Positions 8,695 to 16,227 of a stretch of DNA of 64,000 nucleotides are shown here, piece after piece; position 1 is the stretch's first letter, and every line of letters starts with the position of its first letter. The stretch is from Colwellia psychrerythraea 34H. GTDB lineage: Bacteria; Pseudomonadota; Gammaproteobacteria; Enterobacterales; Alteromonadaceae. Location of the stretch: contig NC_003910.7 in assembly GCF_000012325.1 (NCBI RefSeq), positions 1,302,001 to 1,366,000 of the forward strand. The letters are read 5' to 3'. The notes below the pieces were generated by a model. The model saw nothing but the letters and a program-made list of their open reading frames with translations, searched no databases and was not told where the DNA came from. Both the position numbers and the translations under genes were made by a program.

Positions 8695-11592
8695 ATGACT
8701 TCAAAAACAATTGTTAACTCATTAGCTGAGTTAGAGCAAACTCAAGATTTTATCCGTCGCCACATTGGCCCTAGTGAATCAGAAACTCAAGCCATGTTAA
8801 ATGACCTTGGTGTAGAATCTGTTGATGCGTTAATTGATGAAATCGTACCAAGCGATATTCGTCTTGCCGATCTTCCAAATGTTGAAGAAAGTAAAACTGA
8901 AGTACAAGCATTGGCAGATTTAAAAGCCGTAGCTAGCTTAAATAAAGTGAATGACACTTATATCGGTTTAGGTTACTTCGGTACCTTAACACCGAACGTT
9001 ATTTTACGTAACGTACTAGAAAATCCAGGTTGGTATACAGCGTATACGCCGTACCAGCCAGAAATTGCTCAAGGTCGTTTAGAGTCATTATTAAACTACC
9101 AACAAATGTGTATAGACCTTACTGGTCTAGAGCTAGCTTCAGCTTCATTATTAGATGAAGGTACAGCAGCAGCAGAAGCAATGGCATTAGCCAAACGTGT
9201 TTCTAAAAACAAAAAATCAAACTTATTCTTTATCTCAGATGATGTTTACCCACAAACGATTGACGTTGTTAAGCAACGTGCAGAAATGTTTGGTTTTGAC
9301 ATTGTTGTTGCTCCAGCTGCAGATGCTGCAGAACACGACATTTTCGGCGCACTTATCCAATACCCTGGCGCCTCAGGTCAAGTAACAGATGTAAGTGAAT
9401 TGATTGCTAAAATTCATGACAATAAAGGTATTGTTGCAGTAGCTGCTGACATCATGAGCTTAGTATTATTGAAGTCTCCTGGTGAATTAGGCGCAGATGC
9501 TGTAATTGGTTCAAGCCAACGCTTTGGTGTTCCAATGGGTTACGGTGGTCCACACGCTGCATTCTTCACAACATTAGATAAATACAAACGTTCATTGCCT
9601 GGTCGTATTATCGGTGTTTCAAAAGACACACGCGGTAAAAACGCACTACGTATGGCTATGCAAACACGTGAGCAACATATACGTCGTGAAAAAGCCAACT
9701 CAAACGTTTGTACAGCGCAAGTATTACTAGCCAACATGGCAGCGTTCTACGCGGTTTACCACGGTCCTCAAGGTTTAAAAACTATTGCTAACCGTATTCA
9801 CCGTTTAGCTGACATTTTATGTTTAGGTACAGCAACTAAAGGCTTAACAGCTGTTCATGCTAACTACTTCGACACATTAACGTTTAACGTTGATAACAAA
9901 GACGAAATCGTTGCTCGTGCATTAGCTGCTAACGCTAACTTCCGCACAGACGTTGACGGTCAAATCTCAATCGCATTAGATGAAACCACAACACGTGAAA
10001 ACGTTGCACAACTTTTTGATATCTTATTAGGTGAAGGTCACGGTCTAAACGTGAGCGACCTTGATGACCAAATCGTTGCTTCAGGTCACTCATCAATTCC
10101 AGCGTCATTAGTACGTGAGTCAGCAATCTTAACTCACCCAGTATTTAACTCGTACCACAGCGAAACAGAAATGCTTCGTTATATCAAAAGACTTGAAAAC
10201 AAAGATTTAGCATTGAACCACTCAATGATTTCTTTAGGTTCTTGTACGATGAAGTTAAACGCAACTGCACAAATGATCCCAGTATCATGGCCTGAATTTG
10301 CTAACATGCATCCATTTGCACCAGTTAACCAAGCACAAGGTTACAAAGCAATGATTGATGAGCTAGCCAAATGGTTAGTAGAGTTAACGGGCTACGACAA
10401 AATGTCAATGCAACCTAACTCAGGTGCTCAAGGTGAATACGCTGGCTTAATCGCTATCAGCAAGTATCACGAAAGCCGTGGTGACTCGCATCGTAACATT
10501 TGTTTAATTCCAGCATCTGCTCACGGTACCAACCCAGCATCAGCCATGATGGTTGATATGAAAATTGTTATCGTTGCTTGTGATAAAGAAGGTAACGTTG
10601 ACATGGCCGACTTAAAAGCGAAAGCTGAAGAGTTAGCAGACAACCTTGCATGTATCATGATCACTTACCCGTCTACTCACGGTGTATATGAAACAACGAT
10701 TGCAGAAATCTGTAACATCATTCATGACAATGGCGGTCAAGTTTACCTTGATGGCGCGAACATGAACGCACAAGTAGGTTTAACTTCTCCAGGTTTCATC
10801 GGTGCTGATGTTTCTCACCTTAACTTGCACAAAACATTCGCTATTCCACATGGCGGCGGCGGCCCAGGTATGGGACCTATCGGCGTTAAGTCTCACTTAG
10901 CACCATTCTTGCCTGATCATGCGTTAATTAACGTAGATGAAGCAACTAAAGGTAATGGCGCGGTTTCATCAGCTCCTTTCGGTAGTGCTAGTATTTTACC
11001 TATCACTTACCTTTACATTGCCTTGTTAGGTAAAAAAGGTGTTACTGACGCGACTAAATACGCAATTACTAACGCTAACTACGTATCTAAAAAATTAAGC
11101 GAACATTACCCAATTTTATATTCAGGTAAAAACGGCCGTGTTGCTCATGAGTGTATTGTTGATTTACGTCCGCTTAAAGCATCTTCAGGTGTTACTGAAG
11201 TTGATATGGCTAAACGCTTAATGGATTACGGTTTCCATTCTCCAACTATGTCGTTCCCAGTAGCGGGCACGTTCATGATTGAGCCAACGGAATCAGAATC
11301 TAAAGTTGAGCTTGACCGTTTCATCGAAGCAATGGTTTGTATTCGTGATGAAGTACGTAAAGTTGAATCAGGTGAGTGGGCATCAGATAACAACCCACTA
11401 CACAATGCACCACATACATTAGCGGATATTACTGAACCATGGGATCGTCCTTACTCGATTCAAGAAGCAGTATTCCCGGTAGTAGCAGTAACGGCTAACA
11501 AATTCTGGCCAACTGTTAACCGTATTGATGATGTATTCGGAGACAGAAACTTAATTTGTTCATGTCCTCCAATCGAAAGCTATATTGACTAG
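8695..11592 (+). CDS. gcvP: glycine dehydrogenase (decarboxylating), P protein
   Basis: PLP enzyme that decarboxylates glycine and loads the aminomethyl group on GcvH. At 965 residues it is the single-chain form with two homologous halves: an N-terminal half beginning [17 protein letters not shown], and a C-terminal half containing the PLP lysine in [20 protein letters not shown] near residue 715. Other blocks are [14 protein letters not shown] and [13 protein letters not shown]. It ends with [15 protein letters not shown], as in E. coli. A strong UUCG-loop terminator follows. Part of the end of this gene is repeated 1.1 kb downstream. Confidence 0.97.
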   Translation: MTSKTIVNSLAELEQTQDFIRRHIGPSESETQAMLNDLGVESVDALIDEIVPSDIRLADLPNVEESKTEVQALADLKAVASLNKVNDTYIGLGYFGTLTPNVILRNVLENPGWYTAYTPYQPEIAQGRLESLLNYQQMCIDLTGLELASASLLDEGTAAAEAMALAKRVSKNKKSNLFFISDDVYPQTIDVVKQRAEMFGFDIVVAPAADAAEHDIFGALIQYPGASGQVTDVSELIAKIHDNKGIVAVAADIMSLVLLKSPGELGADAVIGSSQRFGVPMGYGGPHAAFFTTLDKYKRSLPGRIIGVSKDTRGKNALRMAMQTREQHIRREKANSNVCTAQVLLANMAAFYAVYHGPQGLKTIANRIHRLADILCLGTATKGLTAVHANYFDTLTFNVDNKDEIVARALAANANFRTDVDGQISIALDETTTRENVAQLFDILLGEGHGLNVSDLDDQIVASGHSSIPASLVRESAILTHPVFNSYHSETEMLRYIKRLENKDLALNHSMISLGSCTMKLNATAQMIPVSWPEFANMHPFAPVNQAQGYKAMIDELAKWLVELTGYDKMSMQPNSGAQGEYAGLIAISKYHESRGDSHRNICLIPASAHGTNPASAMMVDMKIVIVACDKEGNVDMADLKAKAEELADNLACIMITYPSTHGVYETTIAEICNIIHDNGGQVYLDGANMNAQVGLTSPGFIGADVSHLNLHKTFAIPHGGGGPGMGPIGVKSHLAPFLPDHALINVDEATKGNGAVSSAPFGSASILPITYLYIALLGKKGVTDATKYAITNANYVSKKLSEHYPILYSGKNGRVAHECIVDLRPLKASSGVTEVDMAKRLMDYGFHSPTMSFPVAGTFMIEPTESESKVELDRFIEAMVCIRDEVRKVESGEWASDNNPLHNAPHTLADITEPWDRPYSIQEAVFPVVAVTANKFWPTVNRIDDVFGDRNLICSCPPIESYID

Positions 11593-11645
11593 TTAACCAG
11601 TTGATATAGAACAATAAAAAGCGAGCTTCGGCTCGCTTTTTTGTG
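11548..11645 (+). repeat. direct repeat copy A: end of gcvP plus terminator
   Basis: This 98-base stretch covers the last codons of gcvP, its trailer and its terminator. It recurs with clear similarity at 12652-12749, starting from the shared AACTTAATTTGTT, through a middle shared TTGATATAGAA, to the shared terminator. The two copies bracket the gene at 11828-12646. Confidence 0.75.
11616..11643 (+). terminator. rho-independent terminator of gcvP
   Basis: Stem AAAAAGCGAGC with GCTCGCTTTTTT around a TTCG tetraloop, 24 bases after the gcvP stop codon. A textbook strong terminator. Confidence 0.93.
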
Positions 11646-11827
11646 TCAGTACTTTATAGTCTGAACATGTTTTATTAGCTTGGTTATTAGTTCGATCATA
11701 GAAAAGTAATTAGATTTATGTAGATGAAGGCAGATTCACTAGTAAAAAGATCAATGCTTTAGTCAGTACACTTTTATTTTGATATTATTGAATTGTTGTT
11801 AAGTTGTGATAGCCAAATAAAGGTCCT

Positions 11828-12646
11828 ATGAAGTCTATTTTTTTTCTGTTTTTATTTTATTCTGTAGCGTTAATGCCATTGTACGGGAAAGCTAGCGATA
11901 GAGTATTAGCCTATGTTGAGCGAATACCGCCGTATGTATTGATTAGTAATAATAATATTACAGGCTCAACAATAGATATTTTAAATGAAGCCTTAAAAGA
12001 AAGTGATGTTGATATACATTATCAAGAAATTAACTGGTCTAGAGCTTTACATGATAGCGAAAGTAGACCAAATATCATCTTAACAGGACTTAATAGAAAC
12101 GCCTTTCGAGAAGACAAATTTCATTGGTTATATAAAGTGCCCGTTCATACCAGTAGACAACGATATTTTTTATGGCAATTAAAAAGCAAATCTGCAGAGA
12201 ATAAAAAAAGAGGCTTAAAGAATGCTTTTATCTCAGTGATGCAGGGTGATCATAAAAGTAAATCTTATAAAAGTTACGTTGAAGGTTTAGGCTACCAAGC
12301 CAATATTTATCCTGTAGGAAGCCGTGAACAGGTTATTCATATGCTGTTTAAAGGGCGCGTAGATTACATACTTGGTGGTGAACTCAATAACGCATGGAGA
12401 GTAAAAGGTTTGGGCTATGACCCTGATATGATTGAGCGGGTAGTAGAGGTTCCAAATACGAGTCAAGGTTTATACATAGCGATAGGAAAGCATACGGATA
12501 TTAAGTTTGTTAACAAAATTAGAAAAGCGTTGGCTGATTTAGAACAAAGTGGGAGAGTAAACGAGATTATGTCACTATGGTTGAAAAAGACTGAAAAAAC
12601 GTCCCCATCTGAGAATACGCAAACAAAGCGTACAGTTGATGAATAA
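11828..12646 (+). CDS. periplasmic solute-binding protein, SBP_bac_3-like
   Basis: A 272-residue exported protein with a signal peptide (MKSIFFLFLFYSVALMPLYGKASD, cleavage probably after about residue 22). The mature part resembles family 3 extracellular solute-binding proteins: DRVLAYVERIPPYVL, STIDILNEALKESDVDIHYQEINWSRAL, and a C-terminal lobe ending IRKALADLEQSGRVNEIMSLWLKK. Stand-alone relatives without a permease are common in Alteromonadales and their ligands are usually unknown. No transporter genes lie next to it. It sits between two copies of the gcvP tail and terminator, which suggests it was inserted after gcvP. Confidence 0.75.
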   Translation: MKSIFFLFLFYSVALMPLYGKASDRVLAYVERIPPYVLISNNNITGSTIDILNEALKESDVDIHYQEINWSRALHDSESRPNIILTGLNRNAFREDKFHWLYKVPVHTSRQRYFLWQLKSKSAENKKRGLKNAFISVMQGDHKSKSYKSYVEGLGYQANIYPVGSREQVIHMLFKGRVDYILGGELNNAWRVKGLGYDPDMIERVVEVPNTSQGLYIAIGKHTDIKFVNKIRKALADLEQSGRVNEIMSLWLKKTEKTSPSENTQTKRTVDE

Positions 12647-12651
12647 GTAGT

Positions 12652-12749
12652 AACTTAATTTGTTTATGTCCTACAGCGCTAACTTGTGTGTATTAGTTAA
12701 CTACTTGATATAGAATATAAAAAAGCGAGCTTAAGCTCGCTTTTTTTGT
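12652..12749 (+). repeat. direct repeat copy B: degenerate gcvP tail plus terminator
   Basis: Degenerate second copy of the gcvP 3' end, beginning AACTTAATTTGTTTATGTCC and ending with a terminator. No reading frame from gcvP is preserved. See copy A at 11548-11645. Confidence 0.75.
12719..12747 (+). terminator. rho-independent terminator after the solute-binding protein gene
   Basis: Perfect palindrome GCGAGCTTAAGCTCGC (12725-12740) flanked by A-run and followed by seven T. The stem is the same as in the gcvP terminator but the loop is TTAA rather than TTCG. Confidence 0.92.
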
Positions 12750-12809
12750 TTTTACATGTGTTATGATTTTCACCATTAATTCTTGAAATCAGATCAGATA
12801 GGGAAATCA

Positions 12810-14684
12810 ATGTCTAAATACTCAGTTAAAGATCTCGCTCAATTTATTAAAAAATCAAAGGAAAGTGATACACCATTTGTTTTATTTACAGGAGCCGGTT
12901 GTTCGAAGTCAGCGGGTATACCATTGGCAGGAGAGCTTGTAGAAAAAATTAATGAAGATTTTGAACTTGAACTTAAGGGACTTTCTAAAGACGATAGACA
13001 AAATTACGGTAAATGTATGTCTGTTCTCGTTAAAGAGGATCGACGTAAACTGATTAGCGATTATATTAGTAAAGCTAAGATTAATTGGACTCATATTGCA
13101 ATAGCTTTACTTATAGAAAAGGGATATTTTCAAAGAGTCTTAACCTTTAATTTTGATAATTTATTGGCAAGGAGCAGCGGACTATTAGGCCTTTATCCAG
13201 CAACTTATGATTTAACGACCGCGGATCTTGATTTGCATAACTTAATTGTTGAACCAGCAGTAGTTCATATTCATGGGCAGAGTCATGGTTTTACTTTATT
13301 AAATAGTGATGAAGAGACTTCTAAACATGCGGAGAGCTTGGAAAATTTTATTGCTTCTACACTAAATCAGTCACCAACATTATTTGTTGGTTATAGCGGT
13401 TATGCTGATGCATTCTTCCCTATTTTAGAGAAAAAATATACAGGGCAACACAGGTTGTTCTGGTCGGGGCGCTCAAAGAAAGAACCCGAGCATTTAAGTA
13501 CTTCCTTATTAAAAAACTATGGAAGTTTTGCCCATTATATTCAGGGCGAAGATTCCGATATATTTTTTATAGAGTTAGCTCAAGAACTCGGCTGTTTTCC
13601 CCCTAAAATATTTGAAAATCCATATGATCATTTATTAGATGAACTAAAGCATGTAACAGACTTTCCACTACATGAGTCTATACATCGAGATTTATTTGCG
13701 AAAATTAAAAAACAATTAAAGAATGATAGTGAGCAATATTTAAAAGAAAGCCTTTTAGATACAGATAAATTATTAATAGAAGGAAGATATCAAGAGTTGA
13801 TAGATTTATATGACAACAACTCAAAATTATTAGAAACTGACCTAGATAACATAGCATTAGCTTATCTTCGTCAATGTAATGATTTAATTCGCAATACTAA
13901 TGATTTTGAACTTGAGGAGATTAAAGCAACAGTCATTGAAAATTATTCAAAAGCGCTTGAAGTTAAAAAAGATTTTTATTTAGCACCATTTAATCTTGGG
14001 GTTTTTTATAAAGATTTAGCAAGTTTTACTTCTGAGAAAGGTGTTAAAAAAATATATGTTGAAAGGGAAATAGAGCAGTATCGAAAGTCTATCTTGATTA
14101 ATGCTAATGATTATTTTACTTATAACAACTTGTGCTCTGCATTATTAGTTTTATCCGATTTTACAGAAGACTTTGAAATTAAAGAAACTTTAATATTTGA
14201 AGCTTTAGGAGCTTCAGAGCAAGCTATAAAAATTGATGATAAAGAATGGAATGCATATTGTTTATTTGGTCAAGCATATTTTACATTAGGTGAAATCAAA
14301 ACAGTAAGTAATGATAAAGAAAAATACTTTAAATTAGCTTTGAATTATTTTGATTCATCTAATATGGCAAAGCCTAATAATGAATTTATATTAGACACCT
14401 CAGGGCTAATTTGCTTAAAATTATATACCTTAACAGCTAAAAAATATTTTTTAGATAAAAGTTTTGAATATTTAAATGAACTTGACAGACTCAATCCCAA
14501 AAAGGTGTATAACTTAGCGTGTGCATATGCTTTAAATCTGCAGCTTGATAAGTGTAGAGCAATGCTTGAGCGAGCTTTAGCTTCAGATACATTACCTTCT
14601 AAAATGCATTTGTTGAAAGATAAAGACTTAGACGTTGTTTGTGAATTAGAGTGGTTTAAAGAATTGATATCTAAAGCTAACTAA
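12810..14684 (+). CDS. SIR2 family protein with C-terminal TPR repeats, candidate anti-phage NADase
   Basis: A 624-residue protein. The N-terminal 270 residues form a SIR2-like domain: nucleotide loop FTGAGCSKSAGIPL (about residues 28-41), LTFNFDNLLA with the Asn-Asp pair, the catalytic-type histidine in VVHIHGQ, and FVGYSGYAD. From about residue 300 it is all helical with TPR-like units (APFNLGVFYKDLASF, YNNLCSALLVL, AYCLFGQAYFTLGE, YNLACAYALNLQLDKC). SIR2 domains of this type in Thoeris ThsA, DSR1/2 and Avs5 are NADases that kill infected cells; the role here is inferred from that. The start at 12810 has AGGGA six bases upstream; a TTG at 12783 is possible. The gene is visibly AT-rich and sits in an island between gcvP and a mobile element. 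Confidence 0.85.
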   Translation: MSKYSVKDLAQFIKKSKESDTPFVLFTGAGCSKSAGIPLAGELVEKINEDFELELKGLSKDDRQNYGKCMSVLVKEDRRKLISDYISKAKINWTHIAIALLIEKGYFQRVLTFNFDNLLARSSGLLGLYPATYDLTTADLDLHNLIVEPAVVHIHGQSHGFTLLNSDEETSKHAESLENFIASTLNQSPTLFVGYSGYADAFFPILEKKYTGQHRLFWSGRSKKEPEHLSTSLLKNYGSFAHYIQGEDSDIFFIELAQELGCFPPKIFENPYDHLLDELKHVTDFPLHESIHRDLFAKIKKQLKNDSEQYLKESLLDTDKLLIEGRYQELIDLYDNNSKLLETDLDNIALAYLRQCNDLIRNTNDFELEEIKATVIENYSKALEVKKDFYLAPFNLGVFYKDLASFTSEKGVKKIYVEREIEQYRKSILINANDYFTYNNLCSALLVLSDFTEDFEIKETLIFEALGASEQAIKIDDKEWNAYCLFGQAYFTLGEIKTVSNDKEKYFKLALNYFDSSNMAKPNNEFILDTSGLICLKLYTLTAKKYFLDKSFEYLNELDRLNPKKVYNLACAYALNLQLDKCRAMLERALASDTLPSKMHLLKDKDLDVVCELEWFKELISKAN

Positions 14685-14692
14685 AAAAAATT

Positions 14693-15201
14693 GTCGCGGT
14701 GGCGACGACACCCAAAGGGAAGCTGCCTCCGGCCTCCCTTTGGAATCCCTCGGAGCTGCTACATCAAACGTAATCCTGCATTCAGTACAATACTTCGACG
14801 TAACAGCAATGAAGGCACATCCATGTGCAACATTCCTTCTGCCATCATCCATGATGGCAATACGTGAATATTGTGCCTCACTCCGGCGTTTGAAGAAGCA
14901 GGCTTGGAGTTCGTTGATGCAGTGTGTTTTTTTACTATTAAAGAACTCTACTGTTATTTTTGAAAATGAGCATAGCCACAATTGCCTATTCCCATCTCAG
15001 CGTTGAAAGTTTAATCTTTATCAGCAGTTAATCGATGACAGCCATGGATGGCTGGAACTGACGTCGCGCAGGGACGAGCATTCGTCAGGTATCGATAACT
15101 GCAAAAATTTAACTTTCAGTTTTAGCTGAGTAGGGCGCCACGGGGATTCCAAAGGGGCTTTTGGCGTGTAACGCACCTTTGGGTGTAGTCGCCACCGCGA
15201 C
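14693..15201. mobile_element. 509-bp non-autonomous element with 26-bp terminal inverted repeats
   Basis: The ends at 14693-14718 and 15176-15201 are inverted repeats matching at 25 of 26 positions; each starts with a small hairpin (GTCGC-4-GCGAC) followed by ACACCCAAAGG. Next to each end lies a second inverted motif (CCCTTTGGAATCCC and its complement GGGGATTCCAAAGGGG), and each end also folds on itself through CCAAAGG / CCTTTGG. Inside are several short perfect dyads and a 115-base imperfect hairpin. It is clearly richer in G and C than the genes beside it and has no credible reading frame. It begins nine bases after the SIR2 gene stop. No target duplication was identified. Confidence 0.75.
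15004..15118. repeat. long imperfect palindrome inside the 509-bp element
   Basis: Outer arms TGAAAGTTTAA (15004-15014) and TTAACTTTCA (15109-15118), inner arms GCAGTTAATCGAT (15024-15036) and ATCGATAACTGC (15091-15102), with smaller dyads at the tip: CAGCCATGGATGGCTG (15039-15054) and GACGAGCATTCGTC (about 15073-15086). It would fold as a branched hairpin in single-stranded DNA or RNA. Confidence 0.7.
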
Positions 15202-15458
15202 GCCAGACAGGGAATGAAACTCCAAGCAGCTCCATTCAAAATTAACTAGGACACGCACTGTTAATTATTATTCCACTATCAAGGTGATGACTTACTCTTT
15301 ATTAACATAAGTATCTGACTTTAGGTGTGTTCATATCAATAATAGTTTGTTATTTTAACGTAATATATTCATCAGATTGGCTTACTAGATTATGGTGGGT
15401 AAAATCCCTAACCCTTTCTAAGACACCAAAAAACAAATTAAACTGGGAGAAATAAACA

Positions 15459-15809
15459 ATGGTAAACATGTTAATTACATATCAACTTAATGACGGTGAT
15501 GTTATTGAAATTAATCATCCACAAGAGTTTGAGTTTAAAGATTTAGATGGCAACAGTTTAGGCAATGCTGAGGTTATCAAACGTCATAATAATGATCTAA
15601 TATTGGCTGAAGCCGCTTTTGTAATCTCAGCCGAACATGAGAAAATTACTATACCAAGCGATGCTGCATTCATGGAATCAAAAGCAGGGGTAAAACAACC
15701 TTTTGACTTTAATGGCCTGGTAAAATGCTGTGGTTTTACTTCTGTTAAATATAAATTTGATAGACAAGGTGATGTGAGCTCTGATTGGATTGTCGCTTAC
15801 CCTCATTAA
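15459..15809 (+). CDS. small protein of unknown function
   Basis: A 116-residue protein I do not recognise. The ATG at 15459 has a good ribosome binding site (GGGAGA, nine bases away). There is no signal peptide or membrane segment. It is acidic in the first half (NDGDVIEINHPQEFEFKDLDGN) and has a CC pair (GLVKCCGFTSVKYKF) near residue 90. The composition is consistent with a real protein. It is flanked by the 509-bp element upstream and a copy of that element's terminal hairpin 30 bases downstream, so it belongs to the accessory island. Confidence 0.65.
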   Translation: MVNMLITYQLNDGDVIEINHPQEFEFKDLDGNSLGNAEVIKRHNNDLILAEAAFVISAEHEKITIPSDAAFMESKAGVKQPFDFNGLVKCCGFTSVKYKFDRQGDVSSDWIVAYPH

Positions 15810-15839
15810 TAATTGGGGCAGAGTCAATTTAAATATTTA

Positions 15840-15863
15840 GTCGCGATAGCGACGACACCCAAA
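15840..15863. repeat. solo copy of the 509-bp element terminal motif
   Basis: GTCGCGATAGCGAC followed by GACACCCAAA repeats the terminal motif of the element at 14693-15201, with only the four-base loop changed (GATA instead of GGTG). It abuts the terminator of the minus-strand gene at 15899. It could be a remnant of a second element or a shared structural motif. Confidence 0.7.
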
Positions 15864-15891
15864 AAAAGAAGGAGGCTGTCTGCCTCCATTC
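15861..15891 (-). terminator. rho-independent terminator of the small exported-protein gene
   Basis: On the minus strand, stem GGAGGC / GCCTCC (15882-15887 with 15871-15876) around AGACA, extended by GAAT / TTC, followed by TTTTTTT. It is eight bases past the stop codon of the gene ending at 15899. Confidence 0.85.
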
Positions 15892-15898
15892 TTGCTAA

Positions 15899-16162
15899 CT
15901 AGTTCACTTGTTGGTGTGAATGATTCGACTTACCCTCTTTGGCAATAAGGTGTGTTTCATCCATTTCTTTTTCAAGTTTTCCTGCAAAAACTTGGTAAAT
16001 ATCAATTTCTTTAAGTTTATTGCTTTTCGCCTTTTCTACACTAACAAGAAAATCATCTACATCATGTATATGAGGCACGGTCATATCGACCCCACCACTG
16101 CAAGCAATGACATTACAGCTAAAAACTATTGGTAAAATGGACATTAATACAAATTTATTCAT
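15899..16162 (-). CDS. small exported protein, unknown function
   Basis: An 87-residue protein starting at an ATG with a perfect AGGAGAG ribosome binding site. The first 24 residues (MNKFVLMSILPIVFSCNVIACSGG) form a signal peptide; the Cys in the ACSGG segment could make it a lipoprotein, though the lipobox is not ideal. The mature part is short, charged and His-rich (TVPHIHDVDDF, SNHSHQQVN), which hints at metal contact but proves nothing. It lies 65 bases downstream of the alkylsulfatase gene with a terminator between them. I do not recognise a family. Confidence 0.7.
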   Translation of the reverse strand: MNKFVLMSILPIVFSCNVIACSGGVDMTVPHIHDVDDFLVSVEKAKSNKLKEIDIYQVFAGKLEKEMDETHLIAKEGKSNHSHQQVN

Positions 16163-16173
16163 CTTTACTCTCC

Positions 16174-16209
16174 TAAATAAAAAGAACATACCACCACCGT
16201 GGTATGTTC
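16174..16209 (-). terminator. rho-independent terminator after the alkylsulfatase gene
   Basis: On the minus strand, stem GAACATACCA / TGGTATGTTC (10 bp, 16200-16209 with 16184-16193), six-base loop, then CTTTTTATTT. The T-run directly abuts the AGGAGAG ribosome binding site of the next gene. Confidence 0.88.
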
Positions 16210-16227
16210 AGTTTTTAGCTTTCGCTT

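Noticed and set aside
14646..15239. Open frames on both strands across the 509-bp element
   Set aside because: They cross the inverted repeat ends, overlap the SIR2 gene or each other, and read through palindromes; their residues (for example INELQACFFKRRSEAQYS) look like translated repeat DNA.
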